Source: Tolypothrix campylonemoides VB511288 (GTDB lineage Bacteria; Cyanobacteriota; Cyanobacteriia; Cyanobacteriales; Nostocaceae). From it: a DNA stretch of 64,000 bases. The notes below the pieces were generated by a model, which worked only from the letters and a program-made list of their open reading frames with translations, did no database searches and was not told the origin of the DNA. Position numbers and translations under genes: made by a program. Shown here piece by piece: positions 1-8,871 of this stretch. The stretch spans positions 251,553-315,552 of the forward strand of contig JXCB02000002.1 of assembly GCA_000828075.3 (NCBI GenBank), in the 5' to 3' direction. Each line of letters opens with the position of its first letter. The stretch's first letter is position 1.

Positions 1-70
1 CGCTCAGGTTTACCTCAGTAAAATCTCTTCTGCCTTTCTCGTATTGTGCCAATAGTTCACTTGCTTTCAT
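1..70 (-). CDS. Pentapeptide-repeat protein, N-terminal fragment cut by window edge
   Basis: Read leftwards from an ATG at 70, the first 23 codons give MKASELLAQYEKGRRDF followed by TEVNLS. This is the usual opening of cyanobacterial pentapeptide-repeat proteins, which continue into A(D/N)LXX repeats forming a right-handed beta-helix. A purine-rich GGGGAAG lies just upstream (about 73-79) as ribosome binding site. Only the start is inside the window, so length and function cannot be judged. Family assignment is inference from this short segment. Confidence 0.6.
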   Translation of the reverse strand, partial: MKASELLAQYEKGRRDFTEVNLS

Positions 71-165
71 TGCTTCCCCTTTAACAAGTATCTACTTCTT
101 TTGCCACCTACAGTAGGGGACGTTTTGAGTGCAGAGTATCCTTGTGCCCTTGAAGATGAAATTGG

Positions 166-369
166 CTAGTTTCCGAGCGGGTTCATTCCGACTAAAAACT
201 TTATATCTTCCCTTGGTACTTTGGCATACAAGTCCTTTCCTGGAAGAGGAAACCGAACATCAAAGCCATCTTTATGACATTGTAAAACCATTCCCACTAA
301 ACCTTCTGGCAGGTCATGATTTACATTACGGGTCAGTCCAACTAAATCGCTCTTTTCGATGGTTGTCAT
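166..369 (-). CDS. Small conserved-looking hypothetical protein (67 aa)
   Basis: I do not recognise this protein with confidence. It is 67 residues, has alternating beta-strand-like hydrophobic stretches and a central Gly-Met-Val segment, and could be a small SH3-like barrel of the DUF4926 kind. The start at 369 (MTTIEKSDLV) is preferred over an ATG at 384 because GGAGG sits about eight bases before 369. It reads in the same direction as the pentapeptide gene to its left and may be co-transcribed with it. Confidence 0.5.
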   Translation of the reverse strand: MTTIEKSDLVGLTRNVNHDLPEGLVGMVLQCHKDGFDVRFPLPGKDLYAKVPREDIKFLVGMNPLGN

Positions 370-435
370 AGTTCCGACCTCCATTTACTACTCTTTGAGT
401 GGGCTGCCTTTAGATTGAATAAGCATTCTGTTAAT

Positions 436-549
436 CATCACCCATCACTTGCTCAATCCACGTCCTACCTTGGCAAGAACTTCGACGCTTGGTACCATGC
501 CTTTGGAGGTACCGATAAAGAAAGAGTTGAATTGTGGGATGCCGCATGA
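436..549 (+). pseudogene. Coding-like C-terminal fragment of an unidentified protein
   Basis: One plus-strand frame ends with YLGKNFDAWYHAFGG then TDKERVELWDAA and a TGA stop at 547-549. The composition looks like a real protein C-terminus, but no start and no longer reading frame precede it. It may be the tail of a decayed transposase. I cannot name the family, and the reading is weak. Confidence 0.25.
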
Positions 550-633
550 CCTATCTCAAATTCTTGCCCTCCAAAGCCTTTGAATTGTAGTGTTGTCTTG
601 TTTCTTAAAGATTTCTTATATTGACTGGAGATT

Positions 634-1038
634 ATGCCAAAAGAATACATTAACCCAGATTCACTCTTTTCAAGTATCGAGTATGGCTTCTCTCAGATTG
701 TCGCTGCCACTGGCAGAAAGACTATCTATATCTCAGGGCAGACTGCGTGGAATGTACACAAACAAATTATTGGTGGCACAAATCTGGGTGAACAGGCAAA
801 ACAAGCATTGCGCAATGTTCAAACTGCGGTTGAAGCTGCTGGCGGCACACTGTCCGATGTAGTTAGTTTACGTATTTATATAGTCAACTACAATCCTGAT
901 AAAGCTGATATGGTCGGGGATGCGTTAAGAGAATTTTTTCCTGAAGAGAGGCGTCCAGCGAGTACATGGATAGGTGTATCATCTCTAGCAGTTGCTGATT
1001 TTTTGATCGAAATTGAGGCGATCGCTGTGCTAGAGTGA
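634..1038 (+). CDS. RidA family protein (YjgF/YER057c/UK114)
   Basis: RidA-family proteins are small trimeric enzymes. The best-known member hydrolyses reactive enamine/imine intermediates released by PLP enzymes such as threonine dehydratase. At 134 residues this is the usual length. Visible family features are the N-terminal strand TIYISGQTAW, the central helix with LRNVQTAVEAAGG, the strand VVSLRIYIVNY, RRPASTWIGVSSL where the family has its conserved Arg region, and the closing strand LIEIEAIAVL. The start at 634 has a CTGGAG ribosome site six bases upstream. Many RidA paralogues lack the canonical activity, so the substrate is open. Confidence 0.88.
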   Translation: MPKEYINPDSLFSSIEYGFSQIVAATGRKTIYISGQTAWNVHKQIIGGTNLGEQAKQALRNVQTAVEAAGGTLSDVVSLRIYIVNYNPDKADMVGDALREFFPEERRPASTWIGVSSLAVADFLIEIEAIAVLE

Positions 1039-1078
1039 TTTCTCTGACTTGTGATTGTATGAGTTTTATCGAGCAGAT

Positions 1079-1333
1079 TCAAGTCTTTTGATTATCTGAC
1101 TTAAATCGACCTGCAACAAACTCTCGCCTTTGTAAATGCTTGCTCTTGCGTCCACTAACACGTTCCCGCCACATCTGAAAACTGGATGCTTTCATTTCAC
1201 GGCGCATCAGGGCAATGACGTGCTTTTCTTGCAAACCGAATTGTTCTTCAATTGCCTCAAATGGTGTTCGGTCTTCCCATGCCATTTCAATGATACGGTC
1301 GATAGTTTCGGAATTAAGTTCAGGTAACTTCAT
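1079..1333 (-). CDS. DUF2805 / TIGR03643 family protein
   Basis: This protein of about 84 residues matches my memory of the TIGR03643 (DUF2805) family: SETIDRIIEMAWEDRTPFEA, then a second helix with VIALMRREMKASSFQMWR, then a basic tail VSGRKSKHL. The arrangement resembles a small helix-turn-helix DNA-binding protein, but its function is unknown. The start is set at 1333 (MKLPEL) because the acetyltransferase stop at 1336 lies directly upstream. A longer frame would begin at 1354 inside that gene. The near-zero spacing suggests the two are translated from one message. Confidence 0.75.
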   Translation of the reverse strand: MKLPELNSETIDRIIEMAWEDRTPFEAIEEQFGLQEKHVIALMRREMKASSFQMWRERVSGRKSKHLQRREFVAGRFKSDNQKT

Positions 1334-1335
1334 CG

Positions 1336-1839
1336 CTATCTTGGATTGTTGCAAATTTTGGACTGAAAGTATTCATTTTCAAGTATGGACATGATAACCA
1401 AGGAAGAATACTTGTTTCCCTGCATAACCACTTCTCGCAGGAGTCCTTCCTCCTGAAAGCCAACTGATTGGTAAACGTGTCTGGCTCGGTGGTTATTTTC
1501 AAAGACATCTAACCAAAAACGATGAGCTTTGTACTCTTCAAAAACCTTCTTTATTATGAGACGCAATGCACTCTTGCCGTACCCTAATCCTGGTTGAGCA
1601 ATGATGATTCGAGTTAACTCAATACAGTTGTTTCGTGATTTCAAACCAGACAAAATTCCGTAACCAATTGGTTTTTCTGCATCATTTTCAATAATCAAAT
1701 AAAGCTTATCTTGTTCGTTAAGGTTTCTACTGTGTTCGTCTCCACTCCAACGAATGATACAGTCTTTAAACTCATCCCTCGCTTCCTGAGAGATGATAAA
1801 GTCAATATCGTTTGAGTTAGCGAGTCGTAATCTTATCAC
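1336..1839 (-). CDS. GNAT family N-acetyltransferase
   Basis: This 167-residue protein is of RimI/RimJ type. Acetyl-CoA-dependent GNAT enzymes transfer acetyl groups to amines or protein N-termini. Visible motifs are the N-terminal strand-helix IRLRLANSNDIDFII, the strand IGYGILSGL, the acetyl-CoA pyrophosphate-binding loop region QPGLGYGKSALRLII, and the C-terminal FENNHRARHVYQSVGFQEEG, with the N-x-x-A-x-x-x-Y-x-x-x-G-F pattern typical of the family. Substrate cannot be told from sequence. It directly precedes the DUF2805 gene. Confidence 0.85.
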   Translation of the reverse strand: MIRLRLANSNDIDFIISQEARDEFKDCIIRWSGDEHSRNLNEQDKLYLIIENDAEKPIGYGILSGLKSRNNCIELTRIIIAQPGLGYGKSALRLIIKKVFEEYKAHRFWLDVFENNHRARHVYQSVGFQEEGLLREVVMQGNKYSSLVIMSILENEYFQSKICNNPR

Positions 1840-2020
1840 GCCTTAACTTGGTGCTATTCGAGTTTCAATTTTAGAGATTTGATGGTAAAGTTTAGTAACA
1901 AGAAAATTGCTAAAAAAATCAGGGCGTTCTTAGAAAATTCTCTACTTACCCTGACTTTTAAAAGTTATAGTTGAAAGTTAGGACTAAGGAGTCTTCAATT
2001 AACTCCTCTTTGATATACAA

Positions 2021-2042
2021 GCACGACTTGTCGTTGTCGTGC
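2021..2042 (-). terminator. Candidate hairpin downstream of ftsH
   Basis: GCACGAC (2021-2027) pairs perfectly with GTCGTGC (2036-2042), forming a 7-bp stem with an 8-base loop 17 bases after the ftsH stop. The tract that follows on the minus strand is AT-rich but not a clean T-run, so termination is plausible rather than certain. Confidence 0.45.
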
Positions 2043-2058
2043 CCGTATTCCTCGCTTT

Positions 2059-3900
2059 TTAAGCAAACGTTGCGGTTTTCACATCGTTGTTTGCCAACAG
2101 TTCTTGCAACTCCTCGGCATCTACTGTTTCTTTTTCAACCAGTATTTGCGCGAGTTGGTCGAGAATGTGGCGGTTACCTACCAACACTTCTTTAGAGCGT
2201 TGGTAAGCTGTTTCTACCAGCTTGCGGACTTCTTCATCAATAGCAGCAGCAGTTTCTTCAGAGAAGTCGCGTTCTGCCATGATGTCTCGACCGAGGAACA
2301 TATTGCCTTGCTGACGACCGAGAGCAACAGGACCTAAGCGATCGCTCATTCCAAAGCGTGTCACCATCTGACGAGCAACACGAGCAACTTGTTGCAAGTC
2401 TTGAGCTGCACCAGTGGTCACTTCTTCTTCACCAAAGATCAGTTCTTCAGCGATACGACCACCTAAGGCAACTGCCATCTGGTTTTCCAGATAAGCACGG
2501 CTGTACAAACCAGTGTCCATCCGGTCTTCACTGGGGGTAAACCAAGTTAAACCACCAGCTCTACCGCGAGGAATAATGCTAATCTTTTGTACTGGGTCGT
2601 AATCTGGCATCAGCGCACCAACAAGAGCGTGACCCGCTTCGTGGTATGCTACAAGAGTTTTGCGCTTTTCGCTCATCACTCGGTCTTTCTTCTCTGGACC
2701 TGCTAGCACGCGATCGATGGCGTCGTTAATTTCATCCATCGAAATTTCGGTTAAATTGCGACGTGCAGCCAGAATTGCAGCTTCATTCAGCAGGTTGGAA
2801 AGGTCTGCACCAGTGAACCCAGGGGTACGACGGGCAATTCTATCCAAGTCCACATCTTTTGCCAAGGTCTTACCACGGGCGTGAACTTTGAGAATTTCCC
2901 CACGTCCGGCATAATCTGGGCGATCCACGACGACTTGACGGTCGAAACGACCAGGACGCAACAATGCTGCATCCAGAACGTCGGGACGGTTGGTGGCGGC
3001 AATAATGATGATGCCTGTGTTACCTTCAAAGCCGTCCATTTCTGTGAGCAACTGGTTGAGGGTTTGTTCCCGCTCATCGTTACCACCGCCTAAACCTGCA
3101 CCCCGCTGACGACCTACGGCGTCAATTTCATCGATGAACACGATGCAAGGAGCATTTGTCTTTGCTTGCTCGAACAAGTCGCGGACGCGGGATGCACCGA
3201 CACCCACGAACATTTCTACAAACTCAGAACCAGAGATTGAGAAGAAGGGGACACCAGCCTCGCCTGCTACTGCACGAGCAAGCAGAGTTTTACCTGTTCC
3301 TGGAGGACCAACGAGCAGCACGCCTTTGGGAATTTTTGCTCCAACAGCGGTGAAGCGATCGGCATTTTTCAGAAAGTCTACGACTTCGTTGAGTTCTAGC
3401 TTTGCCTGGTCAATACCAGCGACATCGTTAAATGTCACTTGGGTTTGCGGCTCCATTTGGACTCTAGCTCTGGATTTGCCAAAGTTCATTGCTTGGCTAC
3501 CAGGACCATTTTGAGCGCGGCGTAGCAAGAAGAATAATCCTACCAGAAGCAATACAGGGAAAAATAAGCTACTTAGTGCCTTAAACCAAAATCCTTCATC
3601 GGTTTGCGGCAAAACACTAATATCTACGCCATGTTGGGTGAGAGTGTTGATCAAGTCAGGATCGTTGACCAAGGTCACGAGCTTCTTACTGCCGTCTCCT
3701 GGCGTCACAAGAGCTGTAGACCGATCTGCACTTAAACTGACTTTTGCTACTCTGCCATTTTGAACTTCTTGAATAAACTGGCTGTACCGCCATGTATCTC
3801 TACTTTGTGGTTGTTTGTCAAAAAACGCTGTCCCCAGCGCAATGACAACAATAAATAGCAGTGCGTACAGCCCAGCATTTCTCCATCGTTTGTTATTCAC
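2059..3900 (-). CDS. ftsH: ATP-dependent zinc metalloprotease FtsH
   Basis: FtsH is a hexameric AAA+ membrane protease; in cyanobacteria the thylakoid enzymes degrade damaged photosystem II D1 protein. Numbering below is from a TTG at 3909. Domains are: TM helix about 11-30, lumenal/periplasmic segment, second TM about 112-130, AAA module with Walker A GPPGTGKT (201-208), Walker B VFIDE (257-261) and second region of homology with [20 protein letters not shown] (304-323), then peptidase domain with the zinc site HEAGH (423-427). Length about 613-616 is normal. A GTG at 3900 ([10 protein letters not shown]) fits relatives better than the TTG at 3909: AGGAGG lies ten bases before the GTG but only one base before the TTG. 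Confidence 0.96.
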   Translation of the reverse strand: MNNKRWRNAGLYALLFIVVIALGTAFFDKQPQSRDTWRYSQFIQEVQNGRVAKVSLSADRSTALVTPGDGSKKLVTLVNDPDLINTLTQHGVDISVLPQTDEGFWFKALSSLFFPVLLLVGLFFLLRRAQNGPGSQAMNFGKSRARVQMEPQTQVTFNDVAGIDQAKLELNEVVDFLKNADRFTAVGAKIPKGVLLVGPPGTGKTLLARAVAGEAGVPFFSISGSEFVEMFVGVGASRVRDLFEQAKTNAPCIVFIDEIDAVGRQRGAGLGGGNDEREQTLNQLLTEMDGFEGNTGIIIIAATNRPDVLDAALLRPGRFDRQVVVDRPDYAGRGEILKVHARGKTLAKDVDLDRIARRTPGFTGADLSNLLNEAAILAARRNLTEISMDEINDAIDRVLAGPEKKDRVMSEKRKTLVAYHEAGHALVGALMPDYDPVQKISIIPRGRAGGLTWFTPSEDRMDTGLYSRAYLENQMAVALGGRIAEELIFGEEEVTTGAAQDLQQVARVARQMVTRFGMSDRLGPVALGRQQGNMFLGRDIMAERDFSEETAAAIDEEVRKLVETAYQRSKEVLVGNRHILDQLAQILVEKETVDAEELQELLANNDVKTATFA

Positions 3901-4007
3901 CCAGGTCAATCCTCCTAGATCTCTTGTGCTTTCCCGTAGCGTCTCTGTAAAGAGAGGGCTTTTTAAGAATTATGTTAACTTATCTTAAGGTATACCAAAT
4001 TCTCCAC

Positions 4008-4799
4008 CTACAATGCTATAAAAAACATCCGCGGTTGTTGAAAACAGGGATGCTGGGGATTATATTCTAGCTTTCCTGTAGGCTGTATAACGGTATGAAT
4101 CGGGACGGTTTCCACTACACTATTGCTGTAGGCAATTGCCTCAAATCCTTTGACTAGCTCTGGTGTCCAAGGTTCCTCTCGAACAATGTGCTGTTTCAAA
4201 AGCCAGTCTCTAAGCTGTCCTCGCACGACTCCTGGCAAAATTCCTGCTGTTAAAGGCGGCGTCCACCAACTGCCATCCCGCCATCCCCAGAGGTTGCCTG
4301 TACTGGTTTCTAGCCAATTTCCCGCCGCATCCATTAATATTGCTTCTTGGGTATTTAACTTTTGGGCGTTAGCCTTTGCCAACCATGCGCTGAGGTAGTT
4401 TCCGGTTTTATGAGCGGGTAGACAGCGAACAAATTCCGACGTAGCAAGAATCGCACATATACCATTATCCTGAATTTTTGTCAAGTTTTTTGGCAGCAAC
4501 CTACCCGTTATCCACTCTCGTCCATCAGGAAAGATGGTGATTCTGAGGACGGGAAAGTGTGCCATCATAACTTGTGCCCCTTGACGCAATCGCTCTTGAT
4601 CTGGTAAGCGCCAATCAAAGGTTTGCAAGCTCAATTTTAGGCGATCGCAGTGGGAGCGCCAGTAAGTTAACCGACTATCAAGCGAGTTATCATAAACCCG
4701 CAGCGTAGTAAAAACGGTTGCTCCATAGAGTAACCCTGGGTCGTCAATTTCTAATTCTAGAGTTTGAGACTCAACCAATTTGCCGTTGTACCAGAAAAT
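4008..4799 (-). CDS. Class IV aminotransferase, probable aminodeoxychorismate lyase (PabC-like)
   Basis: PabC is a PLP enzyme that splits 4-amino-4-deoxychorismate into p-aminobenzoate and pyruvate for folate synthesis. The fold-type IV family is shown by LEIDDPGLLYGATVFTTLRV near the N-terminus, the Lys-bearing segment LPAHKTGNYLSAWLAKANA, and EAILMDAAGNWLETSTGNLW with the cofactor-phosphate loop. Branched-chain aminotransferase or D-amino-acid transaminase relatives are alternatives. No ATG opens the frame. A TTG at 4778 would cut off FWYNGKL, which belongs to the family's first strand, so an ATT start at 4799 (GAGG eight bases upstream) is more likely. Confidence 0.75.
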   Translation of the reverse strand: MFWYNGKLVESQTLELEIDDPGLLYGATVFTTLRVYDNSLDSRLTYWRSHCDRLKLSLQTFDWRLPDQERLRQGAQVMMAHFPVLRITIFPDGREWITGRLLPKNLTKIQDNGICAILATSEFVRCLPAHKTGNYLSAWLAKANAQKLNTQEAILMDAAGNWLETSTGNLWGWRDGSWWTPPLTAGILPGVVRGQLRDWLLKQHIVREEPWTPELVKGFEAIAYSNSVVETVPIHTVIQPTGKLEYNPQHPCFQQPRMFFIAL

Positions 4800-4864
4800 A
4801 ACCGTAACCTCACTGAGGATGGGTTAATAGTAAACGCTACCGCGTCTACTACAAGCCTATCAAT

Positions 4865-5647
4865 TCAATCATTTTCAGATAATTTAATTTTGTAAATACC
4901 GTCAGGATTGGTGATAACCTTTCCTCCCAAAGCTTCAATTTCATTGATTGCTCGCTGACGAGTTGTTTTATCAACTTGATGATTTAATATCATTGTCCAA
5001 CTACCAATTCGAGCCAATTTACTGTTAGGATTTTGCTTGAGGAATTCAGCGGTTTTCTGTGAAACTGATGCCGCTTGTTTGCTTTCTTGATCTGTATGCT
5101 GGCTAGCCCAATCTGCTGCTATTTCAAAGGAGTGTTGAGCCTTTGATGATTTTCCTAAAAATAATAACTCATCAATGCCTTTATATCGCCACACATAATA
5201 AGACTTTTTCGGAATCCAAGGAGATAGTGACTTTAAAGCTTTCTCTGTTAATTTTATAGAACGTTCTGGCATACCTGCATACATGGAAGTACTGGTAGAA
5301 AGGCTCAGATAGGCAGGTATAAATCGCGGATCGCGTCCTAAAATGACTTCAAAGTATTCTGGGCTTAGACTGTAACCTGTTTTAGCACGAACTTCATCAT
5401 CACCAAAATATTGCACAAAATTGAGATAAACCCAATTGGCAATGATGTTATTGTAACCAAAACTTGGCATTCTTTTTAAGAAATTTAGGCGTACCTTTTC
5501 TGAGTCAATTGTTCTTTGTATTTCTAATGAAGCAGTTTTGTTACTATGAAGTAGTTTTTGCATTTTTGGAAATTGGAGCCAGCCCAGTCCCAACATACAC
5601 AAACAGGCTGTAAAAGATGCAGTGATTTTACGAGATAGAGCAAACAT
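4865..5647 (-). CDS. Membrane-anchored conserved hypothetical protein, TPR-like
   Basis: No named family is recognised. The 260-residue protein starts with a basic end and one hydrophobic helix (about 8-26), which could be a signal anchor, so the rest is probably periplasmic or lumenal. The middle contains repeated helix pairs (RFIPAYLSLSTSTSMYAG, RSIKLTEKALKSLSPW, KAQHSFEIAADWASQH) that resemble degenerate tetratricopeptide units. The C-terminus has INEIEALGGKVITNPDG, a small alpha/beta tail. It lies 65 bases upstream of the pabC-like gene on the same strand. I infer a protein-protein interaction role only. Confidence 0.6.
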   Translation of the reverse strand: MFALSRKITASFTACLCMLGLGWLQFPKMQKLLHSNKTASLEIQRTIDSEKVRLNFLKRMPSFGYNNIIANWVYLNFVQYFGDDEVRAKTGYSLSPEYFEVILGRDPRFIPAYLSLSTSTSMYAGMPERSIKLTEKALKSLSPWIPKKSYYVWRYKGIDELLFLGKSSKAQHSFEIAADWASQHTDQESKQAASVSQKTAEFLKQNPNSKLARIGSWTMILNHQVDKTTRQRAINEIEALGGKVITNPDGIYKIKLSEND

Positions 5648-5816
5648 CTTAGTTTACTAGTAAATCAGTATCAGACTACAGGTATATAATTCCCTTTAAT
5701 CTCATCAAATTAACAGTGGTTCGCTCTATATTTAGCAAAAGAGAAAGAAGCTTTTAGGCAACTATTTTAATTATTTTAATACTCACGTCAAAATCAACCG
5801 TACTGGTTCAGTCGTC

Positions 5817-6185
5817 CTAAGTTTCAGAATCTCGATTCACAGTCTCAAGTGAAAAGGCTGGAAGACAGACCGATATATATTCTGCACCTTCCTGACTAGG
5901 AGTACTGTAGCGAACCGATTCACCTGCACGTGCAATCACTGCTTGTCCTGCGTGAACGTCCATTTGACCGCCCTCATATTCAACCCGAAGCATTCCTTTA
6001 AGAACAACAGTGAACTCGTCAAAATCGGGTCTTTGTCCAGGTTCTATCCAACCACCAGGGGAACGCATATGGGCAATACTAACAGCTGCGGTTTGAGTTG
6101 ATACTCGACCGATATACTCATCAATCAATTTGGGCTTATTTCCTGCGGCTTCAATTCGATTCGGTTGAGGTATAAGTTGCGGCAT
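5817..6185 (-). CDS. Cupin domain-containing protein
   Basis: A single small beta-barrel of about 122 residues. The cupin signature is visible as GWIEPGQRPDFDEFTVVLKG for motif 1, in which the second usual His is Asp and the Glu is kept, followed by LRVEYEGGQMDVHAGQAVIA for the inter-motif strands and GEYISVC-like residues for motif 2. Small single-domain cupins may bind metal or act as sensors, and substrate is unknown. The start at 6185 (MPQLIPQPNRI) is the first ATG and is preferred over a TTG at 6200. Confidence 0.75.
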   Translation of the reverse strand: MPQLIPQPNRIEAAGNKPKLIDEYIGRVSTQTAAVSIAHMRSPGGWIEPGQRPDFDEFTVVLKGMLRVEYEGGQMDVHAGQAVIARAGESVRYSTPSQEGAEYISVCLPAFSLETVNRDSET

Positions 6186-6336
6186 GGTCGTTTTATACAA
6201 TTGTTGTGATTGTCAAAGTAAAAGTTTACTCTAATCTCAGTTTCTTTAATAGACTGGTTATAGCCGATACAGCGAAAGTCTAAAAAGTTCTGGTAAAGTT
6301 TTAGAAAGTAGTTTTGCTTAGCTCATAGAAATACGC

Positions 6337-6371
6337 TTATACGTCCAGATTTTTGTTAACTGGACGTATAA
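6337..6371. repeat. 12-bp perfect inverted repeat
   Basis: TTATACGTCCAG (6337-6348) is followed after 11 bases by its exact complement CTGGACGTATAA (6360-6371). It lies in the otherwise empty 318-base stretch 6186-6503 between the divergent cupin gene and an integrase relic. There is no T-run on either side, so an operator or a repeat hairpin is as likely as a terminator. Confidence 0.6.
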
Positions 6372-6503
6372 ACCTTCCTATGTAAGAGCGGCGATTATCA
6401 CTCAAAAACTCTATGTAATAAATCAAAGAGCTTTCCAACTGGAAAATCTAACACGTGTTGGAGCGAATTGAGCCTTTAGATCGCTCTTGTCTAAAATCTG
6501 GGA

Positions 6504-6599
6504 ATGACAATCAATCGGCACGATCGCGCCAAAATTTTCACACACGAAGAGATACAGCTAGTTTTTGCCCAAGAGTTTGATTCAGAGCGTGATAAAACC
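6504..6599 (+). pseudogene. Tyrosine recombinase/integrase N-terminal relic
   Basis: The first 30 or so codons, MTINRHDRAKIFTHEEIQLV then FAQEFDSERDKTL, look like the N-terminus of small cyanobacterial tyrosine-type integrases, where 'RDKTL' leads into the catalytic domain. After codon 32 the frame turns into unrelated repeat-like sequence and ends at 6764 with no catalytic Arg, His or Tyr motif. It is therefore a truncated, non-functional remnant. Family recognition is from memory and moderately firm. Confidence 0.45.
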
Positions 6600-6837
6600 C
6601 TATCCAGTAACGGTGGGGTGATTTTGCGTTTGCCGTGTGCGCGATCGCATAAGCATAAGCATGAATTTTTACCGCAACCACTAAAAAGTCTGTTCCCCTT
6701 CCAGGATGAGCTTGGAGGGCTGGCGACGGATGAATGCGATGCCCAAGGGGCAGTGACCAAATAAGAGCGTAATTCCTAGTGTGTCCGAAGGACATATTAT
6801 CAATTACGAATTATGTTGACACCAATCGCACTGGTTC

Positions 6838-7188
6838 TTATCCTGGAACAGCAGGCACCTCTCGGAGCAAGTCGGGTTCATTGTGTATGAATGTAATTTG
6901 CAATGTCCCTAGTAGCTCTTTCTCTTTCAGCGTCGAGCCATTAGCAGGCATGAGTTGCTCCAAGCTCTCTTGACTCAAATGCAGACCTGTCTGTTGCAGA
7001 GATGCAGCGAGTTTGCCCAAGTTGGCGCTCGGCACCTCAAAGTTGATGCAGGTTAAGATGTTCGAGTACAGGTGGAAGTCAGTAATCCAAGCTCCTGCTT
7101 GGTTAATCGCCTCACTTACACAAGCAGTCATCTCAATCCGTTCTGCTTTGGTAAACCCATCCAGGCGTAGAAACTGTTGCTTAAACAC
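6838..7188 (-). CDS. Hypothetical protein (116 aa)
   Basis: Not assigned to a named family. The 116 residues alternate beta strands and helices (RIEMTACVSEAINQAGAWIT, LYSNILTCINFEVPS, GKLAASLQQTGLHLS, LGTLQITFIHNEP), which resembles a single alpha/beta sandwich such as an ACT-like or ferredoxin-like fold. The start is GTG at 7188 with GGAGG seven bases upstream. It is followed by no further minus-strand gene and preceded at 57 bases by the P-loop gene, so the two could form one unit. Confidence 0.55.
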   Translation of the reverse strand: MFKQQFLRLDGFTKAERIEMTACVSEAINQAGAWITDFHLYSNILTCINFEVPSANLGKLAASLQQTGLHLSQESLEQLMPANGSTLKEKELLGTLQITFIHNEPDLLREVPAVPG

Positions 7189-7245
7189 AAGCTAACCTCC
7201 AAAGTGAATCAGTTCCAATATAAAAAAGTGACGAGAGAGCCCTCT

Positions 7246-7827
7246 TCATCCTGTAAGCTCGTGGCGGGTGATTGAAAAGCTCCCGGCTGATGCACCATCT
7301 TTACAGTTAGTCTGATTTTCAATTAATTCAAAAAATTGCTCTATCTGCTTAGTCTCACGAATGTGATAAACACTTTTGATGCTTTGAGCCTGCTCGATAT
7401 ACTGACGATATTTTGGGGTCAAATATTTGTGACATAACCAAAGCACGCGGTAGCTAGTAAGCGAACTCCTCAATATTGGGCTGTTGGAGGGCCAACCTTC
7501 TGGCGGTTTAAACCAACCTGTGATGAGTCGTTTAGTTACCCACCATCCATGTACATATAGCGGTAGATCGACAAAAACCAGAGTATCCGCCTCGTTCAGT
7601 CGTAGCCAGAGGGTTTCCATGCAACCAAACCCGTCAATAATCCATCGGTCAGTAGCTAAAATTTGCTGATGAGCGCACTTATAGTCTTCATGTGGAACCT
7701 CATTGCCCCCTGATTGATATTGAATCTTGTCCAAGACGTGAAGTGGCAAACCAGTGATTTGGGATAATCTCTTGCTTAGAGTTGATTTACCGCCTCCAGT
7801 ATTGCCAAACACCGCTACTTTTTTCAT
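7246..7827 (-). CDS. P-loop NTPase, adenylate-kinase/topology-modulation-like (FlaR type)
   Basis: The N-terminus MKKVAVFGNTGGGKSTLSKR contains a Walker A motif (GNTGGGKST), followed by LPLHVLDKIQY and TDRWIIDGFG, where the DXX and the 'WIIDG' strand are typical of the small kinase-like ATPases annotated as topology modulation or AAA family proteins. DTLVFVDLPLYVHGWWVTKR is the LID-like region with basic residues. At 193 residues it is a single domain. It probably phosphorylates a small substrate; which one is unknown. It is upstream of the 116-residue hypothetical gene. Confidence 0.75.
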   Translation of the reverse strand: MKKVAVFGNTGGGKSTLSKRLSQITGLPLHVLDKIQYQSGGNEVPHEDYKCAHQQILATDRWIIDGFGCMETLWLRLNEADTLVFVDLPLYVHGWWVTKRLITGWFKPPEGWPSNSPILRSSLTSYRVLWLCHKYLTPKYRQYIEQAQSIKSVYHIRETKQIEQFFELIENQTNCKDGASAGSFSITRHELTG

Positions 7828-8040
7828 TACTACTCTCCTTTTGATGCAATCAGGTCACCTCGTAAACTAGATTGAGTTATGAAACTCAGCACCGTATTCG
7901 TACGTATATTAGTTTGATAGTTTTGATAAGACATCACCCAACTGGGTCGCCTAACTGGGTGATAGACTTCAGCCAACTAAGTGCGGCGGAAATAAAGCTA
8001 TTATTTATGAGGAGACAAAAAGCTTATTATACAAGCATTC

Positions 8041-8871
8041 TTACTCATGAATAGTATTTAGCATCTTTGCACGAGTCAGATTAGCATCTGTTAAGTCTAG
8101 CCTGCTCAAATTAGTACCATTAAGGTTGGCATTGCTCAAGTTGACCCTTCTGTCATTGAGATAACTCAGGTCATATATTCCCAGTTTTCCAAAATTTGGC
8201 GATCCCACCAAGTTGGCTCCACTCAGGTTTGCATATGTGAGATTAGCATTGCTCAAATCTGCGCCTCTCAAATCTGCCTTGCTAAGATCTGCGCCAAAGA
8301 GGTTAGCTCCCCTCAAATCTGCTGCACAAAGATCTGCTCCAGAAAGGTTAGCACCATAGAGATTCGCTCTATTGAGGTCGGCAAATCTGAGACTAGCCTG
8401 ACTCAGATTTGCATGGCTGAGGTTGACTCCACTCAGACTCGCCCGAAAAAAAAGACCGTGATTTATAACGCATATACCTAAGTCTGCCCTTGTGAGGTTC
8501 ACTCCAGTCAAGTTGGCTCCATTAAACTCGACTGAACCTAAAAATAATCCATCACTAAGGTCTGCATGAGTCAGGTCTGCTCCGCTCATATCTACCATAG
8601 TAAAATCTGCTCCTCTCAAGTCTGCATCGCTAAGATTGGCGTTTTGCAGTTGCGCAAAGTAAATTTTTGCATATTTGAGGTTTGCATGACTGAGATTCAC
8701 ATCGTCTAAAATCGCAGACAATTCCACATAACTTAAGTCAGGCTTAAAGTCTGGGTTGCTCTGCCTCTTGTTGTTCCAGACTTGAACTCCTAACTCAAGT
8801 AGCGTCAAGTCATCGACATCTACCATAACAGTACTACTATGAATATTTCTGAAGATTAGTTGCGATCGCAA
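8041..8871 (-). CDS. Pentapeptide-repeat protein (276 aa)
   Basis: After about 50 N-terminal residues the protein is almost entirely A(D/N)LXX repeats, for example ANLSDADLRGADFTMVDMSG, forming a right-handed quadrilateral beta-helix. One irregular break occurs near LVGSPNFGKLGIYDLSYLND, followed by further repeats to the end. There is no signal peptide or membrane segment, so it is likely cytoplasmic. Biochemical function is unknown for nearly all cyanobacterial members; DNA-gyrase mimicry is known for some relatives elsewhere. The ATG at 8871 precedes the N-terminal part without repeats. Confidence 0.9.
   Translation of the reverse strand: MRSQLIFRNIHSSTVMVDVDDLTLLELGVQVWNNKRQSNPDFKPDLSYVELSAILDDVNLSHANLKYAKIYFAQLQNANLSDADLRGADFTMVDMSGADLTHADLSDGLFLGSVEFNGANLTGVNLTRADLGICVINHGLFFRASLSGVNLSHANLSQASLRFADLNRANLYGANLSGADLCAADLRGANLFGADLSKADLRGADLSNANLTYANLSGANLVGSPNFGKLGIYDLSYLNDRRVNLSNANLNGTNLSRLDLTDANLTRAKMLNTIHE

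Noticed and set aside
6538..6795. Minus-strand 85-residue frame opposite the integrase relic
   Set aside because: It overlaps the plus-strand relic and repeat sequence, has no ribosome site and looks like a shadow.
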